This document shows positions 1 to 9,240 of a stretch of DNA of 37,583 bases, piece by piece; the first letter of the stretch is position 1, and the number at the start of each line of letters is the position of its first letter. The notes under the pieces are model-generated. The model was given only the letters and a program-made list of their open reading frames with translations, searched no databases and was not told where the DNA came from. This DNA is from Basidiobolus meristosporus CBS 931.73. Its lineage: Eukaryota; Basidiobolomycota; Basidiobolomycetes; Basidiobolales; Basidiobolaceae. The stretch is taken from positions 1-37,583 of the forward strand of contig MCFE01000772.1 of assembly GCA_002104905.1 (NCBI GenBank), given 5' to 3'. Made by a program: the position numbers and the translations under genes.

Positions 1-17
1 CTGGCCTCTGGCTTGCT

Positions 18-1512
18 CTACGACTCTTCACAAAACCATCCAATCTTCATAACTTGGAAGCGATGGGGAACTTGGGTCGATTCGCTTCACATCAATTCAC
101 TTCTCTTCGTCTCGTCACTTACCATTTCACAGTTCATTCCCGCGGAAACCATCATCGCGTACTGGTGGTTGAATCCGACCACTTTGGCCGGCGCCACGTG
201 GCCGGGCAGGGTTTTCGCCGGGCGGCCGTTCGGCGCAGGGTTCTGTAGATCCCAGAAGCATATGGCCCCGTTGTGAGATCCTATTGAAAGTAGAAAGAGT
301 TGGAATTGAGGTGCGGTGGTGAAGGGGGGAGGTGGACGATTCACAATACCTGAATAGACGGATTTGCCATCGGGGCTGAACCCTGCTTCCTCACCACCAT
401 CAATGCCTAGTCGATGATGGCCAGTTAATTGGTGTTTGATATCCCCGTTGAAGGCATCCAGCACATAATGAACATCTCCGGTGGTGGTCACCAGGAGGAA
501 TGCCCCGTCCTGGCTAAACTTGATTGAGGTCCATTCCGCTGGAGTATATCCGTTCATTTTGCTCAATACCTCTTGGGTTAGGAATGTGGCAAAGGGGCCC
601 TGCAGAAAAGAATTCATGTGAGTCGACGACATGGTCGAACAGTGTGAAGGAGGTGGAAAGGGTGGTAACCTCAACTTACCTTGTCATAATTCTTTAAATC
701 GTACAGTCGGATGGTGGAGGATTCCAAGCCCGTGGCAAAGATCACTCCAGAGGGGTCGAACGCGACACAAGGGCGGCCGGTTGTTTTCACTACGCCCTAG
801 AGAGACGAAAGAAGTCAGCCCCCTTGTTGATCAAGAACAGCTATTGGCGGGGACACTGACCGAGCAATTCTGCGTGCGTAAGTCCCACAAACGTGCGGTA
901 CCATCCAAGCTACCGGAGAGAAACTGATCGTCCAGCGGGCACATGTCTAACGCTACCACTCTGATATGAAAAAAAGTGCGTAAGCGGGGTCGGTCACTCC
1001 AGAACGCTCTTCCAATTAAAGCTCCTTACCGACGCTTGTGTCCGCGAAAAAACCTAATGTACTTGTTGTCGTGTAACGAGAGGTACCTGATGGCGTCTAG
1101 GGTTAGGGTGAGGGTAAGGGTTCTTGGTAAGTTACCGTGCAGTGAGTCTTCCTCAAAAAGATCTTTACCTTCCTCCCGCGTCGACGAGTGAAGCACGTTG
1201 TTTTGGTGGTGGGTGAATCGAGTTAGATGAACCCCGTATCGTTTACTGAAAACGCTCTTGCTAAGTCTTATGGTGGGAGAGAGGCGGGATAAGTTTCGAT
1301 GGAGGGACTTTCGTGAAACGCTGTAACGCCACTTACTTTCCTCCCAAGCAATCATATAAGCGTATACTGTCATCAGCCGAGGCAACCACGCAGAATTCGC
1401 CCCGATCATCGAAGCTCAACGAGGTAGTGGGCCTCGTCACATCCCGAAACGTTCTGGCTACCTTGAAAGAGGAGATTACCGAAGGTGTTAAGGTGATCGT
1501 TTCATCAGGCAT
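18..1512 (-). CDS. swd2: Swd2/WDR82-like WD40 protein, 8 exons, complete
   Basis: Exons on the minus strand are 1512-1337, 1260-1169, 1096-1030, 960-861, 796-680, 599-350, 280-123 and 44-18, with stop TAG at 18-20. Joined, they give 328 residues without a frame break (human WDR82 has 313). All introns are GT..AG and 64-80 nt. WD-repeat signatures are visible, such as ADDSIRLYD at about residues 46-54, [13 protein letters not shown] in exon 3 and [14 protein letters not shown] at about 127-140. The order and spacing follow the Swd2/WDR82 family throughout, including [17 protein letters not shown] across the exon 5/6 junction. In this family the beta-propeller is a subunit of the Set1/COMPASS H3K4 methyltransferase and of a phosphatase/3'-end-processing complex in the nucleus. 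The start is the first ATG, immediately before a family-like N-terminus ([10 protein letters not shown]). The short last exon (8 residues) is the least certain. It is the only clear host gene in the window. Confidence 0.92.
1099..1120 (+). repeat. Telomere-like TTAGGG-type tract inside swd2 intron 2
   Basis: About three and a half degenerate units related to TTAGGG (AGGG-TTAGGG-TGAGGG-TAAGGG) lie within swd2 intron 2. On the coding strand they read as CCCTAA-like units that end at the intron's own AG, so they form the pyrimidine-rich 3' splice region of that intron. Confidence 0.7.
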
Positions 1513-1770
1513 GCTCTAGGTGGTCAGGTGGAAAGGAGTACTGCCCAGGGAATTTATTCGGCCACTGTTGAATTCAGCCGGATTTATTGGTGGCCGGAAA
1601 TCGATGGAAATTTTCCTACCTCATCATCCATCCTGCTCACTAAAACCATGGCATCCCGTCCCCCTTCATTGAATTCCTTGTCTTGTGATGTCTCAGTTTC
1701 TATTGTCTAATCAAACTTTTTGACAGACCTATGGACAACCGTTGAGAACATCGGAGGTGTGAGTTTTTCC
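1513..1770. promoter_or_regulatory. swd2 upstream region; possible start of a divergent gene
   Basis: This is the last stretch with host-like composition. It must hold the swd2 promoter. On the plus strand an ATG at 1649 opens a short frame, and TTTTTGACAG at about 1720-1729 followed by a 30-nt open stretch and GTGTGAG looks like a small internal exon with acceptor and donor. A divergently transcribed host gene could start here, with the rest lost to the transposon debris. No product can be recognised, so this is inference only. Confidence 0.35.
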
Positions 1771-1771
1771 C

Positions 1772-1826
1772 TACTTGAGCCGACTGGCTGAGTAACCATG
1801 TCAGCCATGATGGTTCACAACTTCAT
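1772..1826 (-). pseudogene. Copia RNase H C-terminal scrap
   Basis: The minus strand reads TIMADMVTQPVGSS, which aligns with the copia pol C-terminus IADMVTKPLARD seen in intact form elsewhere in this window. Nothing else of the element is recognisable. It is the first transposon-derived sequence next to the host gene and marks the border closely. Confidence 0.45.
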
Positions 1827-2056
1827 TTTAATTCTTCAGTGTTAATGGCTCCTTATTGACTGATTTCCTAGTCATAAAATAATACTCAGAGCCCACCATA
1901 TTTACTTCAGTCTCAAGAGCTGATGGAAGCTTTGTTTGACCAACTGTGTTACTTGGTCAGCAATAATGAAGATCAGTGACAACAAAAAAGGCTTACAAGC
2001 CTACACATATGGGAACTACAGGTTTGAACTTGCATTTAGAAATCATGGCTTTTCTA
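1827..2056. other. No recognisable feature
   Basis: AT-rich sequence between the copia scrap and the first LTR remnant. I see no convincing reading frame, RNA gene or repeat in it. Confidence 0.5.
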
Positions 2057-2638
2057 TTGTAAGAGTTTTGGAGATATTAGACTTATTATGTTGGATAGTG
2101 CCACATTGAGCCATGAGTGCCAAATAATGCCATAATGTGCTGGAGAGGCAAAGTAGAACTATACCTGGCCACAGATTGTGAGAGATAGTTCTACATCTTC
2201 ATGCCAAGCAGCCCCTGTGTTTCACCTACTGTGCCAGAGAAAATCCATTTTTTAATCATTTTTGGGGGTCAATGATGTGCATGATGTATAAAAGCACAGA
2301 AGGACTGAAGACATGCATTTGGTACTCTACACCTGTGGCACTCTGAATCTAGTTGCAGAGGTCTGTAGCATGTCACAAAAATGGATGGGACTATCTTGGT
2401 CCACTAGTACTATCTGGCACTATATTTAAATATTGGCCCTAAAGTAAGACCCATATAAAGCACTTATAGTGCTTGGACAACTTATCATAATCTTATGTTC
2501 AGTGTACCTGATATTCTGGTGATAATATTCTAAGTAAATTCCAACAAGGTTCTGGCCAGAATTTGCAAAGATTTGTAGGTATTGATCTAAGTAACTAAGT
2601 TAGGTGAGTGTTTAGGCCAAACTACAAATTCTACAACA
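2057..2638 (-). repeat. Copia family I LTR, degenerate, interrupted
   Basis: The right end (CTACAACA at 2631-2638, read on the minus strand as the LTR start) and the left end (TTGTAAGAGTTTTGGAGATA) both match the family I LTR whose clean copies lie at 11246-11594 and 16765-17113. The middle (roughly 2077-2465) is replaced by unrelated sequence that carries inverted GGCACTAT motifs. It is the 3' LTR of the pol remnant to its right. Confidence 0.7.
2083..2430. mobile_element. Small element with inverted ATAGTGCCA / TGGCACTAT motifs
   Basis: TTGGATAGTGCCA at 2091-2103 and TATCTGGCACTATA near 2411-2424 form an inverted pair about 320 bp apart. The left flank (GACTTATTATGTTGGATAGT) closely resembles the right end of the DDE transposon at 18713-18731. 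It could be a short non-autonomous relative of that transposon inserted into the LTR. There is no coding capacity, and no clean target-site duplication is visible. Confidence 0.4.
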
Positions 2639-3262
2639 CTCCCACTTAACTAAATACTTATAACAACTAGTCCCAATTGTGATTTAAGATGTTCAATCTT
2701 GTCTCTGGCTGATGGCTTGCTTTCTTAGCCACAGCACCACTGTTGTAGCATCACAGGCTGCCTTATACTTTGCTTTTGTGGTGAAAAGTGCTACATTTTG
2801 TTGCTTTCCTGAGTTTCTTGAGATTGCTCCTTTACAGTCAAGGAATGAGTAAAATATTGTGGATCTACTGTCTTCCAGATTTTTTGCATAGTCCACATCA
2901 GAGTACTCTAGAAGATCCTGTTGTGGATCCATTGGGGCATATTTTAAGCAGATATTGACAGCTCCTCTGAAGTATCTACTATTGCACATAACTGCTGCAA
3001 AATGAGCAGATCCTTAATTCTGACTATGCTGGATGACAACTCCCACTGAATATGAGATATCTAGACATGTTACTAGCATGGTAGATATTATGCTGCTGGC
3101 TGTAGATTAATACAGAAAGTCTGCACTTTCAGATGGCACCCAGCTCTACTGATTTAGCTGCATATTGATCAAGTTATGGATTGTCTCCATTGGGGTAGCT
3201 GCCAATTTACAGTCTTCCATTAGTTACTTCCTAGGTATATCTTGAATATATCCAGACTTGTA
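2639..3262 (-). pseudogene. Copia family I RT/RNase H fragment
   Basis: From high to low coordinates the minus strand encodes a decayed end of reverse transcriptase (region of [12 protein letters not shown] at about 3200-3220), the YSVGVV stretch, and RNase H (NLEDSRSTIFYSFLDCKGAIS at about 2800-2880, with TTKAKYKAACDAT for the usual TTEAEYMAACEAT). It then runs into a polypurine tract next to the LTR at 2638. There are several stops and shifts. The 5' side is cut where a plus-oriented LTR of the same family begins. Confidence 0.8.
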
Positions 3263-3600
3263 AGCTCTATTATTACACCAATATATTGCCCTAACTGAGT
3301 CACTTGGATGGTTACGCACATATCTTGGAGATTTCTTACCAAATTTCTTATTGGGATTTGCTTGGAATATATCACCAAAATACAAAGTACTCAGAGCATA
3401 AGATCTCTAGATATGTTTCAGACTGCCCCAGAGCCTTGCATATATGCACTTGGGATTCTTCAAGCATTGTCCATATGCTTGCTTAGCAAAATATGTAAAA
3501 GTGTAAATACTACTATTACATTCAATAAATTGTCAAGTGAGAGCTACATAAACTACTTGTTCTCCCTGTCACTTCCAATATCTCCAAAGCTTCTACAACA
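3258..3600 (+). repeat. Copia family I LTR, diverged
   Basis: It aligns along its length with the 349-bp family I LTR, including TAAATACTACTATTACATTCAATAAA (TATA-like and AATAAA signals; written as positions 3506-3531) and the end TTCTACAACA at 3591-3600. It is in the opposite orientation to the pol fragment on its left. Only 7 bases separate it from the next LTR start. Confidence 0.75.
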
Positions 3601-3607
3601 GGCTGTA

Positions 3608-3687
3608 TGTTGTAAAGATTTGTAATTTTACCTAAATATTCACTGAACTTAGTCACTTAGATCATTGCCTTCAAATCCTAGAGAATT
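3608..3687 (+). repeat. Copia family I LTR, 5' 80 bp only
   Basis: TGTTGTAAAGATTTG at 3608 followed by TTAGTCACTTAGATCATT and TCAAATCCTAGAGAA matches the first 80 bases of the family I LTR. It then stops abruptly at the coding remnant of ORFB. It lies in tandem with the LTR ending at 3600. Confidence 0.75.
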
Positions 3688-5639
3688 TTTTTCTTTGTAT
3701 ATAAGCATTTCATCTGCCAGTCTTTGCAATAAATCCTTGCAATATTCAAGTGCATTTTCTTGAGCACTGCTCTTGACATAGTGTTGCAACCTATTGGTGT
3801 GCCTACTAATGTATCAAAATTCCACTGTAGGCATTGCAATAGCTTTTTGAGTTCTTGATGTTGTTGCTTTGTCTGTCAGTGGGATCTCCACTTGGTCTAC
3901 AATGGAGGACATGAAAGCAGTGGTAGACAAATTTCTTTTCTCTGCAAACTCATCTACCTTACCAGAGTATAGCTTAACTGGCTGCGCTTACAACTCTTAA
4001 GAATACAGCTGTTTTCTTGTTGGTAATTCTTCTTGTCTATGATGGGAATCAGCCTGTTCTGGGCTGATGGCATTGATTGGTGAGAACTGCAGCTTTTTTC
4101 TGACGCTTCCCTGTCACTGCCTTGGGTAGACCTTTTTCTCTTGACCTTTACCCTTACCACTGCCTAGTCTTTTGCAGCTGCTTTGACTTTGTGCTTCTTG
4201 TATGGTACTCTGTTTTCTCCTTGATGAATGCTGCACTGGTGCATCCATTTTTGCCTGCTTGTCCCTTGCCAGCACTCTTCTAACAACCTGATGTCTCCTA
4301 GCTGCTTGCTTGAAACTATCAGCTCTGCATGTGATGGGCTCCTGCAAAGACTACAGGTTTTTATCATTGTCAAGTCCTTCACTGCTACCATATCCAAGTG
4401 CTTCTTGCATTGTACTTTGCTCTCTCTTTGATGAATGATGCACTGGTGCATCTGTTCTTGCTTGCTTATCCCTGGCTAGCACTCTCCTGGCAACCTGACA
4501 TTCCCCCAAAGCTTGTTTAGAACTTTCAGCCCTGCACGTAATGGGCTCTTGAGAAAGTCATGGATTTTTATCACTGTCAAGTCCTTCACTGCTACTGTGA
4601 CTGAGTGATTCTTGTATTGAAATGCATTTTCTCCTTGATAGATTATGCTCTGATATATCTGTTTCTGCCAGCCTGTTCCATACTGGCACTCTTCTGGCAA
4701 CCTGATATTTCTTTGCCACTTGTTTGGAGCTTTTAGCCCTGCTTGTGACAGGCACCTGAGGAAGCTGCTGGTTTTTAGCCATGGTGCCCTTGTTCTTTGG
4801 CCCTTGATAGTTTTGGCTATTCCTAAGATACTTTTGTTGCATTCCAATGCTATCCCAAAATCAGTTTGCTTGCTTGAATCCAGGAAAATGCTCATGGAAT
4901 GGGTCAAGCACGTTCTGCTTGGCCTCATGCTCCTGATGGTCATATGGTATGCCAGCATTAGGATGATGCCTTTCTAGACTTCTAACAGCCTCTTGAATAT
5001 ATGCCCACTCTCACCATTGCACTCAACAGCTTCACAGATCTTCAATGTGCTTTGATTTTTAGGCATGGGTATAAGAACAACAGTCTCTCCCACCCATGCT
5101 GTGACAGGTTTTTCTGATGGCTTTATCTTTGGGCACTGTTGTTGTGCTTCAAAGAATGTATGGTGTTCCTCAGTTGTTACCTTAGGAAATGGCACAATTC
5201 TTGGCTGTGATATTGAGCTACTTGAGTTCCTTCTTTGAAGCAAAGAAGCTGCATTCTCTGCCTGGGATGTCAATTGCTCCTCATGTATTATCCACTCATC
5301 CTGTTTTGGGACTATATCCTCATTTCTCTGGGCCATTACATCTATCCTATCAGTCACCACACCCAATTGCCTCATTAATGCTTTGGTATGGGCTGACAAC
5401 ATACTTACTAGTACAGGTGGTGATGATGTTATGATGGCCACTGGCTGGCCTTCAACTGAGGGTACTGCTTTTGCTATATTCTCATCTGCCTCAGCAATAT
5501 GGTCAGCTAATGGCTCTGCAGTGATTCCCAATTGCTTACTTGACTGAGAGCCTGAGGAGTCCACATTGTTCCCTTCAGTGGGCACACTGTCCACAGGGCC
5601 TTTTTTGATTGTAGTCCTGCTTGTTGCACTGAATGTCAA
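3688..5639 (-). pseudogene. ORFB copy 1: unrecognised transposon-encoded protein with 69-residue repeats
   Basis: A coding-like stretch of about 650 codons with a few stops and frame changes. The N-terminal part (5639-4974) is polar and open; it includes SSGSQSSKQLG and AIITSSPP and has no in-frame ATG at its head, so a first exon may be missing. A middle part holds three tandem 69-residue units (4764-4144) rich in Lys/Arg, Ser and Gln. The C-terminal part (about 3950-3690) reads EFAEKRNLSTTAFMSSIVDQ and then SRAVLKKMHLNIARIYCKDW. A homologous copy lies at 33413-34227 in opposite orientation, and a piece of the C-terminal motif recurs at 18.77 kb. It is transcribed away from the Tnp2-like gene at 5951. 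It could be a DNA-binding partner of the transposase (compare the two-protein En/Spm system), but no domain is recognised. Confidence 0.6.
4144..4764 (-). repeat. Three in-frame tandem repeats of 207 bp in ORFB
   Basis: Units at 4764-4558, 4557-4351 and 4350-4144 are each 207 bp (69 codons) in one frame. Shared anchors are QEPITCRA-SSKQA, QVARRVLARDKQA, HHSS-RE/RK-QST-QEA and SSEGLD-DKN. Unit 1 ends in TGA and unit 2 in TAG at the same relative codon; unit 3 runs on into a Lys-rich tail (GSGKGKGQEKK). The identical spacing shows duplication in whole codons. Confidence 0.8.
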
Positions 5640-5950
5640 AGCAAGCTGTTGTCCAACTGTTCATCTGCTGCTGTCAGTGGTGGGGTTTGATTGGGAACCA
5701 GATAGCTTTGCTTTATTTCTTGGCAGCATATATATGGAAGTGAGTCAAACCAGAGGGGAAATGGTGTCACATATACATGTGTATGGGGTGCCACAACTTT
5801 TTAAATAATGCTTACTATGGTGGGTCATTGTTGAATCTTACATTCATGTAGGTGCAATGTCACAAATTCAAGACTGACTTAAATCCACATGGGTATTGAC
5901 CAAAAAGCTATATAATAGTGTTATATTGTTAGTGTCAAACTGCTTGCCCC
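5640..5950. promoter_or_regulatory. Divergent intergenic region between ORFB and Tnp2-like gene (copy 1)
   Basis: The 310 bp between the two divergent genes hold several TATA-like runs (GCATATATATGG near 5728, CTATATAATAG near 5910) and a palindromic ACATATACATGTGTAT near 5772. The right half (about 5810-5950) is conserved in copy 2 (33258-33400). The left 240 bp are absent there. A shared bidirectional promoter is inferred from layout only. Confidence 0.45.
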
Positions 5951-6374
5951 ATGGACAACACTATTATGATTTAACACCATAAGAGAAGAGAAAAAAGACC
6001 ATGTGGCTATTGTGGCAAGCCTCTGAACCATGAGGCATGTAGAGAAAATAGCAAGTATTACAAGGATCATGGCCAGTGTTGTGCCACACAAGTCATATTT
6101 GATCATTCACCAGTCATAACCATACCCACAATATCTTGCTGGCAACCTGATACTTCTAGAATGGCATCTGGCTGTACTTATCACCTTGCACAAACTGAGT
6201 CAGGAAAGTTTGTGATGCCTCTATGCTCAGCCCAGCATTATGAATATGGCATGCAGAGTGATAGTTCTGACTAAGAAGGTTCACTGATAGATTGTGAGCC
6301 TATTTCCCCTAGCAACAGTACCATGCATGAGCCTGGTCAGATCCCAATATGTAATGAGACATGCCTGTTGAAAC
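5951..6374 (+). pseudogene. Tnp2-like transposase, N-terminal Cys/His-rich part (copy 1)
   Basis: Starts at ATG 5951. After one in-frame TAA it reads HHKRREKRPCGYCGKPL and then NHEACRENSKYYKDHGQCC, a basic patch followed by a C-x2-C...H-x3-C...C-C arrangement that looks like a zinc-binding module. The frame stays open for about 90 more codons (CTYHLAQTESGKFVMPLC) and stops with TAA in the SDSSD region. Copy 2 on the minus strand at 33257 starts with an ATG at the homologous place and preserves the same Cys/His pattern, so this is a real protein start. The copia LTR at 6375 interrupts it, and the transposase resumes beyond 8.5 kb. Confidence 0.6.
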
Positions 6375-6724
6375 TGTTGTAAGAGTCTTGGAGATATTGG
6401 AAGTGATTGGGAGAACAAGTAGATTATGTGGTTTTCACTTAGTGATTTATTGAATGTAAAAGTAGTATTTATACTTTTACCTGGTCTTGGCATTACAAAC
6501 ACGTAGAATAGGTTAAGAAAGGTCCCAAGAACATGTGTGCAAAGTTTGGGGCTGTTTGGACAACTTTGAGAATTTTTCATGTTTTGGTTACCTGGTATTT
6601 TGGTGAAAATATTCTAAGTAAATCACAACAAGGAACTTGGTCAGTATTCTCTAGGATTTGAAGGTAATGATCTAAGTGACTAAGTTAGGTGAATATTTAG
6701 GTGTAAATACAAATTTTTACAACA
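6375..6724 (-). repeat. Copia family I LTR, full length
   Basis: A 350-bp LTR in reverse orientation. It begins TGTTGTAAGAGTCTTGGAGA at 6375 and ends TTTTTACAACA at 6724. The TATA-like and AATAAA-type signals are retained in reverse. It abuts a partial LTR of the same family with no gap. The flanking pentamers (GAAAC left, GAACA right) are similar but not identical. Confidence 0.85.
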
Positions 6725-6919
6725 GAACATGTGTGCAAAGTTTGGGGCTGTTTGGACAACTTTGAGAATTTTCATGTTCTGGGTACCTGGTATTTTGGTG
6801 AAAATATTCTAAGTAAATCCTAACAAGGAATTTGGTCAGTATTCTCTAGGATTTGAAGGTGATGATCTAAGGGACTAAGTTAGGTGAATATTTAGGTGGA
6901 ATTACGAATTTTTACAACA
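6725..6919 (-). repeat. Copia family I LTR, 5' (U3) 195 bp only
   Basis: Read on the minus strand this is the first 195 bases of the family I LTR, starting after the polypurine tract of the pol remnant. It is cut at ...CTTTGCACACATGTTC, where the full LTR at 6724 begins. It is therefore the true 3' LTR of the pol remnant, truncated by the second LTR. Confidence 0.85.
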
Positions 6920-7915
6920 CTCCTACTCAGCTAAATGTTCATACTGACTAGTCCTAATTTTGACCTAAATATTCAAACTTGTCTCTAGCTAATGGTTTGG
7001 TAACCATGTCTGCAATCATTTCATCTGTAGGACAGTAAACTAAGCTAACTAAGTTATTCTCTATAGCTTCATGTATGAAATGATGTCTAATATCTATGTG
7101 CTTGGTTCTAGCATGAAAAGTTGGATTTCTACCTAATTGTATACATCCTTGATTATCTTGAAATAAAGTAATAGGCGTTTTTTGACATAGGCCTAAATCT
7201 GTAAAGAGCTTTCTTAACCACATTGCTTCTTTTGTAGCTTCACAGGCTGCCATATACTCTGCCTCTGTAGTAGAAAGTGCTACGGTTGGTTGCTTTCTTG
7301 AATTCCATGAAATTGCTCCTTTACAGTAAAGAAAGGTGTAACCTGTGGTGGATCTTCTGTCTTCTAAATTTTGTCCCCAATCTGCATCAGAGTATCCCAC
7401 AAGATCTTGTTCTGAATCCTTATAAGTGTATCTCAAGCAAATATCAGCAGTTCCTTTTAGGTATCTAAAAATTTGCTTAACTGCTGCAATATGATCAGAT
7501 CCATAGTTCTGATTATGTTGGCTGACAACTCCCACTGAAAATGAGATATCTGGACATGTTCCAAGCATGATATACATCAGAATGCCAACCATAGATTGAT
7601 AAGGAAAGTCAGGGCTTTCAGATGGCACCAAGCTCTCTTGATTTGGTTGAGTTTTGACCAAGTTAAGGTTTGTCTCCGTTGGGGTAGCTGCCGGTTTACA
7701 GTCTTACATTTTGTACTTCTTTAGTATATCTTGAATATACTTGGATTGGCTTAAGGTAATAGTCTGGGTACTTCTGTCTATGGAGAACTTAATCCCTAAG
7801 TAGTAACTAAGTCCTCCTAGATTGGACATCTTGAACTCCTTAGATAGGCTGGATTTAGTCTCTTCAAATGTTTCTAGGTTATTGGTGGCTCTAATAAGAT
7901 CTAAAACAATTATTG
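6920..7915 (-). pseudogene. Copia family I RT/RNase H 3' end
   Basis: On the minus strand the order is a truncated reverse transcriptase end (LEETKSS-like and [18 protein letters not shown] at about 7860-7740), a frame break at 7690, then an open run: PYQSMVGILMYIMLGTCPDI, RNase H with [19 protein letters not shown] at about 7390-7330 and ALSTTEAEYMAACEATKEA at about 7280-7220, and TKHIDIRHHFIHEA. It ends in DMVTKPLARDKFEYL with an early stop. The RT palm (YVDD) is missing: similarity stops at 7915. Apart from the truncation this copy is little decayed. Confidence 0.9.
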
Positions 7916-8539
7916 GATACAGAAGGTCCCCTAACCTAGGAGACATAATTAAATGCATGAATAAGGGAATACAAGCCACCAACCAGGTTGGAAAACATTC
8001 TAGACTACAGGAAAGGGGTACTCCTAACCCATTAAACAATCACATCTTGAAGAAAAGAAAAATTGTTTAAGGGGATCTAACAGAAGAACCTGTATTTAAC
8101 TACTGGAGCCTGATGAGGACGTAACAGTTGAAATAACCTTGGGTTATTGCCCCAATAGTTATTGAAAACTAAACACGCTCTCTCTGTGCAAAGAGAACAG
8201 AACAGATAATTCTCCCTAATATTCTATCAGAATAAAAAAGTCCTTTACTTTCTGATAAGACCTTTGAACTCCGCTCCAATCACAAGCAAAAAATTCATTT
8301 TGCCTATAAACCTTTACCTTAGCACCAGATGGATTCCCACTGAGCAAGTATTCTGCTAGCAAATCCTACTAACCACTGATTCTCATCAGCCTGAATCTGC
8401 CACCAATCTTTCAGTATCAGAGCAGCAATATGATGGTGGTCTTACTGACATCTGGGCCTATATGACCATCCCATCTGCATAGCTACCTGTATCTATTGCT
8501 GGATGAATTTTGTATGCTATCCTGCAGTATTCTAGTAAA
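7916..8539. other. No recognisable gene; probable decayed transposase N-terminal half
   Basis: No motif is recognisable on either strand. Its position between the transposase head (up to 6374) and the recognisable transposase middle (from about 8540) makes it likely to be the connecting part of the same element, but too eroded to confirm. Confidence 0.4.
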
Positions 8540-9240
8540 TGACAATCATTTCAAAGTTTAGACTATATCTGCATCAGAGATACCCAGTCATCATCAAAAT
8601 AGCTGGCTCTTCTGGGTGCAATGGACAGTATTGCTTTTAAATGTACAAGATCCAGGGGATTTACTCCATAACTCACACACATCATTACTATCTAACAACC
8701 AATACTAAGGATATTATCTTCCTACAGAGTGAATGTATCAAAGGCAGTATGCAATAGCAACAAAATTAGCAGACTTTAAGCCATTAGTCAGAATATGAAG
8801 TTGATTGGAAACTAGATATAGTTGAGATAGATGGTATCTGTTAAAGCAAATGCCATCCAGTGGGAGCAATGCAATTGTGTTTCAACAATATCCATATAAT
8901 AGTAACCAAGTTGTACATGGAGCATTTCAAGCAGAGTGAGCCCTTTCAGATACCAGAGAAATACAAAAGAATTGTCAGGATACTACAGAGTATAGCTACC
9001 CAAAGTACTATGCATAGGCTCCAATCAATATTCATATGCACATGCAACAATACAAATACAGGGCTGGATGAACTACATATGTATTTATTCAAGTGGCCTT
9101 TTGAAGCCATTTCTACCAAAAGTACATTAAAAGCATTGGGAATCATATGTTGACATTGTAGAAGTACTTATCCAGAAGTAGATCAGCAATGCCAACTTAC
9201 ACTTCTACAGCTTTAATCTCTATGAAAAATAATTTGGTCC
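8540..9240 (+). pseudogene. Tnp2-like transposase, middle part (copy 1)
   Basis: Despite stops, the plus strand follows copy 2 (32.3-32.75 kb) closely. It has SSKIAGSSGCNGQYC and IQGIYSITHTHHYY at about 8595-8690, matching GDTPAISKIASCSGHNGQ and MCEIQGTYSINHTYY of copy 2. Then come a decayed linker and PVGAMQLCFNNIHIIVTKLY at about 8850-8910, the counterpart of the family's D-x-MHL-x2-EN block. After this it continues to GLDELHMYLFKWPFEA at about 9063-9110, homologous to the EDWMNW block of the inverted piece at 11.2 kb. The usual catalytic Asp is Gly here, and His and Glu are also replaced. This is a dead copy. Confidence 0.6.

Noticed and set aside
87-674. A separate 195-residue gene on the minus strand
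   Set aside because: It is exons 6 and 7 of swd2 read through introns 5 to 7. The ends do not match the family, while the spliced form does.
1026-1409. Single open frame on the minus strand across 1409-1026 as one protein
   Set aside because: It reads through swd2 introns 1 and 2. Splicing at the GT..AG sites restores the WD40 protein, and the in-between residues (such as the stretch [13 protein letters not shown]) come from the telomere-like intron.
3304-3625. Plus-strand open frames of 60-105 codons as genes
   Set aside because: They lie entirely inside a copia LTR (3258-3600), and the same frames appear in other LTR copies, as at 11467 and 17270.
5189-5434. Plus-strand frame opposite ORFB as a membrane protein
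   Set aside because: It is the antisense of the open N-terminal part of ORFB, which is supported by a homologous copy at 33.4 kb. The plus frame is not conserved there.
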